From Desulfatitalea sp. UBA4791 (GTDB taxonomy: Bacteria; Desulfobacterota; Desulfobacteria; Desulfobacterales; Desulfosarcinaceae), in contig DHGT01000069.1 in NCBI GenBank assembly GCA_002402905.1, positions 25,827-49,778 of the forward strand: DNA of 23,952 bases, written 5' to 3'. Both the position numbers and the translations under genes were made by a program. Shown here one piece after another: positions 21,849 to 23,952 of this stretch (positions within the stretch are counted from its first letter, which is position 1; each line of letters opens with the position of its first letter). Under the pieces are notes generated by a model. That model saw nothing but the letters and a program-made list of their open reading frames with translations. It was not told the origin of the DNA and did no database searches.

Positions 21849-23795
21849 TCAGTAGCTCAGCTTTATGCCACCATAAACCGAAAGCGGTGGCATGAGATAG
21901 CCGCCTTCGGTGTACTCCCTATCCGACAGATTCTCGACCCTGACGAACAAATCCATGTGGCTGGAAACCGCATTGGTGATGGCCATGTTGATAATGGCGG
22001 GATTCTCTTCATCGTAATCGCCGCCGGTGAGTGAAACGGTCTTGTCATACTGGTAACTCACATCAAATAGCACCGTAAGGCTCTCCAGCGGGTAGGCGGT
22101 AACCAACAGGTCGCACTTATGGCGCGGATAGTTGGTGCGGCCATCCAGGTCGGTATAAGTGTATGCCACATCCAACTTGAGTATTGGCCAGGGCCTGTAG
22201 CTCACATAGGCCTCGATACCCGAAGTGTCGGTTTCTTCAACATTGCTGAAAGTGACAGTAGCCCAATCCCATTCGATCAGATTTTCAAATTCGGTCTTGA
22301 AATAGGTCGCCCCGGTTTTAAGTTTACCGCCCATGAAGGTCTGTTCGATCCCCATGTCCCAACCGAGGCTCTCTTCCGGAATCAGGTCAGGGTTGCCTAT
22401 ATTGTTTAGAACACCGCCGGAAACGTAGCCCCCGTAAAGTTCATATAGCGAAGGTACCCGGTACCCTGTGCCCACGTGGGCATGGAATTTAGTACCGGTG
22501 GGTTTAAGCAGATACGCAGCCGAAGCCTCCCATACCGTCTCCTCGTCATACCCCTCAGGATCGTGATAACGCCCGCCCAGGGTGAAAAACAGGCTGCGAT
22601 CAAAAAAAGCGAATTGAGCCTGGGCGAACCCATCCCAAATATTTCGCTCCTCATCGAAATCCACCATGGTGTAGTTTCCGCCCCCTGGATTGTTGGGCTC
22701 CTGGCCGATGTAGTTCTGCTTTTCGAAATCACCGCCGAGGGTGAAGGTCAGCCAGTCGGCGATGTGTAAGTTGTGCTGCATCTCCGCATAGCAGGTTTCC
22801 CCATCATAATCGGAATGAGCATCTTCCCGATCGTACTTGAAGTAATGTCGCTGGGTGGCTGAATGGGATCCTTTTATGGCGTAATCCCAACTCTGCAGAG
22901 GCTGGTGGCTCCAGATCAATCCCACTTGATACAGCTGCCCTTCGCGGTGTTGGCCAGCCACGGCCTGTTGATAGATCAAATTTCCCCCGGCATCGATGTA
23001 AGGGCCGTTTCCGTACCCCATCTCAGAGTCGTAGAACAGGGCGCTGGCCTCCAGCGATGCATTGTCGATTGGCCTAAATCCGCCACCGAAGGTGAAGCCC
23101 ATGTTGTCGTAGTAAAATTCTCCATCGCCTTCATTCTCCATGCCGTCCGTCGTGACGTAAAGGGGGCTGAAATCGACATAATAGTTCTCCTGACCGTATG
23201 CGACGCGCGCATTTCCCAAAAGCGTGCTGTTGGGTCCGATTTCGGTGCGCAGTTCGGCTTTCAGGCCGCCCTGCCACTTTTGAGGGATGATGTTGACCAC
23301 ACCGCCCATGGCACTGGAACCGTATAGGGTGCTGTTGGTTCCCTTCAGAACCTCTATCCGATCAAGGTTACTTGAGGAAAACAGATCCTGCACGTGATAG
23401 GCAAGAGACCCCTGAGGATCGCCGATGTCTTTCAGGGGCATTCCGTTGTACTGATATTGAGTGTACTCAGGTCCGGCACCGCGGATGGTGACGTTGCTCC
23501 ACTGACCGATCCCGCCGGTTCTGCGCAACAGCACACCGGGCAGATTACCGATCAACTCGGGCAGGTAGGATTGCTGCTGGTCATCCACGTCCGCCTTGGT
23601 CACCACCTCGATGCTCTTGGTGGTCTCTTCCAGTGGCACCTCTGTTCTTGTGGCGGTCACCACCACCTCTTGCATCACTAGTTTATCCTTCGCCTCTTCA
23701 GTCCCCTCCTCGGCCCAAACAGGTCTTCCAGAGGTCAGCATAAGGGCGACTGATAGCAGTAAAACTGCCACACCTGTCGTTTGATGTCCTTTCAT
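21849..23795 (-). CDS. TonB-dependent outer-membrane receptor (BtuB-like)
   Basis: ATG 23795 follows GGAGGAG. The 648-residue product has a signal peptide (about 1-28, ending RPVWAEE), a TonB box MQEVVVTATR (about 41-50), and a plug with LIGNLPGVLLRRTGG, NVTIRGAGPEYTQYQYNG and RIEVLKGTNSTLYGSSAMGG. The barrel ends with LFVRVENLSDREYTEGGYL and a terminal Tyr (GGIKLSY). It is the first gene of the unit containing the membrane ferredoxin and the double-cubane pair. No riboswitch is visible in the 157 bases available upstream. Closeness to the riboswitch operon suggests a corrinoid or related chelate as ligand, but siderophores and heme are alternatives. Confidence 0.9.
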   Translation of the reverse strand: MKGHQTTGVAVLLLSVALMLTSGRPVWAEEGTEEAKDKLVMQEVVVTATRTEVPLEETTKSIEVVTKADVDDQQQSYLPELIGNLPGVLLRRTGGIGQWSNVTIRGAGPEYTQYQYNGMPLKDIGDPQGSLAYHVQDLFSSSNLDRIEVLKGTNSTLYGSSAMGGVVNIIPQKWQGGLKAELRTEIGPNSTLLGNARVAYGQENYYVDFSPLYVTTDGMENEGDGEFYYDNMGFTFGGGFRPIDNASLEASALFYDSEMGYGNGPYIDAGGNLIYQQAVAGQHREGQLYQVGLIWSHQPLQSWDYAIKGSHSATQRHYFKYDREDAHSDYDGETCYAEMQHNLHIADWLTFTLGGDFEKQNYIGQEPNNPGGGNYTMVDFDEERNIWDGFAQAQFAFFDRSLFFTLGGRYHDPEGYDEETVWEASAAYLLKPTGTKFHAHVGTGYRVPSLYELYGGYVSGGVLNNIGNPDLIPEESLGWDMGIEQTFMGGKLKTGATYFKTEFENLIEWDWATVTFSNVEETDTSGIEAYVSYRPWPILKLDVAYTYTDLDGRTNYPRHKCDLLVTAYPLESLTVLFDVSYQYDKTVSLTGGDYDEENPAIINMAITNAVSSHMDLFVRVENLSDREYTEGGYLMPPLSVYGGIKLSY

Positions 23796-23846
23796 CTTTC
23801 TCCTCCGAATTCAGTTATCGTTCGATGTTACACATCCGTGTCACGA

Positions 23847-23873
23847 GGAAAAAGAAAAGCCCTGACGGGCCTT
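23847..23873 (-). terminator. Terminator-like hairpin upstream of the receptor
   Basis: On the minus strand GCCC-GTCA-GGGC is followed by TTTTCTTTTT. It may end a gene lying beyond the right edge, which would make the receptor the first gene of its own transcript, or act as a leader attenuator. Confidence 0.5.
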
Positions 23874-23879
23874 GGCGGG

Positions 23880-23952
23880 TCACGATTTCCAATGTAGGTG
23901 GCGTAATGGCAGTTGCCGCGCCCCCGGATAGAAAATTCGACCGAATCCGCGT
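23880..23952 (-). CDS. Possible C-terminal end of a gene beyond the window
   Basis: A minus-strand frame is open from the edge to TGA at 23882-23880 and reads PGARQLPLRHLHWKS at its end. A terminator-like hairpin follows seven bases later. It is too short to identify and could be chance. Confidence 0.2.
   Translation of the reverse strand, partial: RGFGRIFYPGARQLPLRHLHWKS

Noticed and set aside
23796..23952. Cobalamin riboswitch before the last receptor
   Set aside because: No B12 box or other conserved block is seen in the 157 bases available; a leader starting beyond the edge cannot be judged.

Overview
The window reads as part of the chromosome of a GC-rich anaerobic bacterium, most likely a sulfate-reducing or related member of the Desulfobacterota. 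That guess is inference from three things: a CbiK-type anaerobic cobaltochelatase, a 2-hydroxyacyl-CoA dehydratase-type iron-sulfur ATPase pair, and octameric junction repeats of a kind I associate with Desulfobacterales. No rRNA, tRNA, CRISPR array or transposase was seen. Almost everything from 3.8 kb to the right edge lies on the minus strand and concerns uptake and handling of corrinoids (cobalamin-like cobalt tetrapyrroles) or a related tetrapyrrole.

Left part, plus strand (1-3725): the tail of a membrane spermidine-synthase-like protein joined abruptly to a TPR tail; a structured leader with two mutually exclusive hairpins, one a terminator; a TonB-dependent receptor interrupted by one in-frame TAA; and a periplasmic DUF4198 (NikM-like) protein.

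Riboswitch operon, minus strand (transcribed from about 17.7 kb down to 3.8 kb): a promoter-like site, a cobalamin riboswitch with a closing P1 helix and a following intrinsic terminator, then an exported BtuF-CbiZ fusion, a membrane-anchored exported CobN-like chelatase, a DUF2162-like membrane protein, a MotA/TolQ/ExbB-type proton channel, a DUF2149 protein, a second exported BtuF-CbiZ fusion, a TonB-dependent receptor, the cobaltochelatase CbiK and a SAM methyltransferase. The receptor / CobN-like / ExbB-like / DUF2149 set matches the hmuR-S-U-V logic of Bacteroidetes heme-uptake operons, but here it is under B12 control and combined with corrinoid-cleaving CbiZ domains.

Upstream unit, minus strand (23795 down to 17799): a TonB-dependent receptor, a secreted and C-terminally anchored protein of unknown function, a NapH-like membrane polyferredoxin, a double-cubane-cluster (HgdB/YjiM-type) protein and its ATP-dependent activase (YjiL-type). 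This looks like an ATP-driven low-potential electron source next to the corrinoid locus.

Working model (inference): receptors import corrinoids; BtuF-CbiZ fusions bind and cut them in the periplasm; the CobN-like protein, energised by the ExbB/DUF2149 pair, acts on the ring metal; the double-cubane/activase/ferredoxin module may supply reducing power. Three gene junctions of the riboswitch operon carry tandem 8-bp repeats overlapping or preceding start codons.
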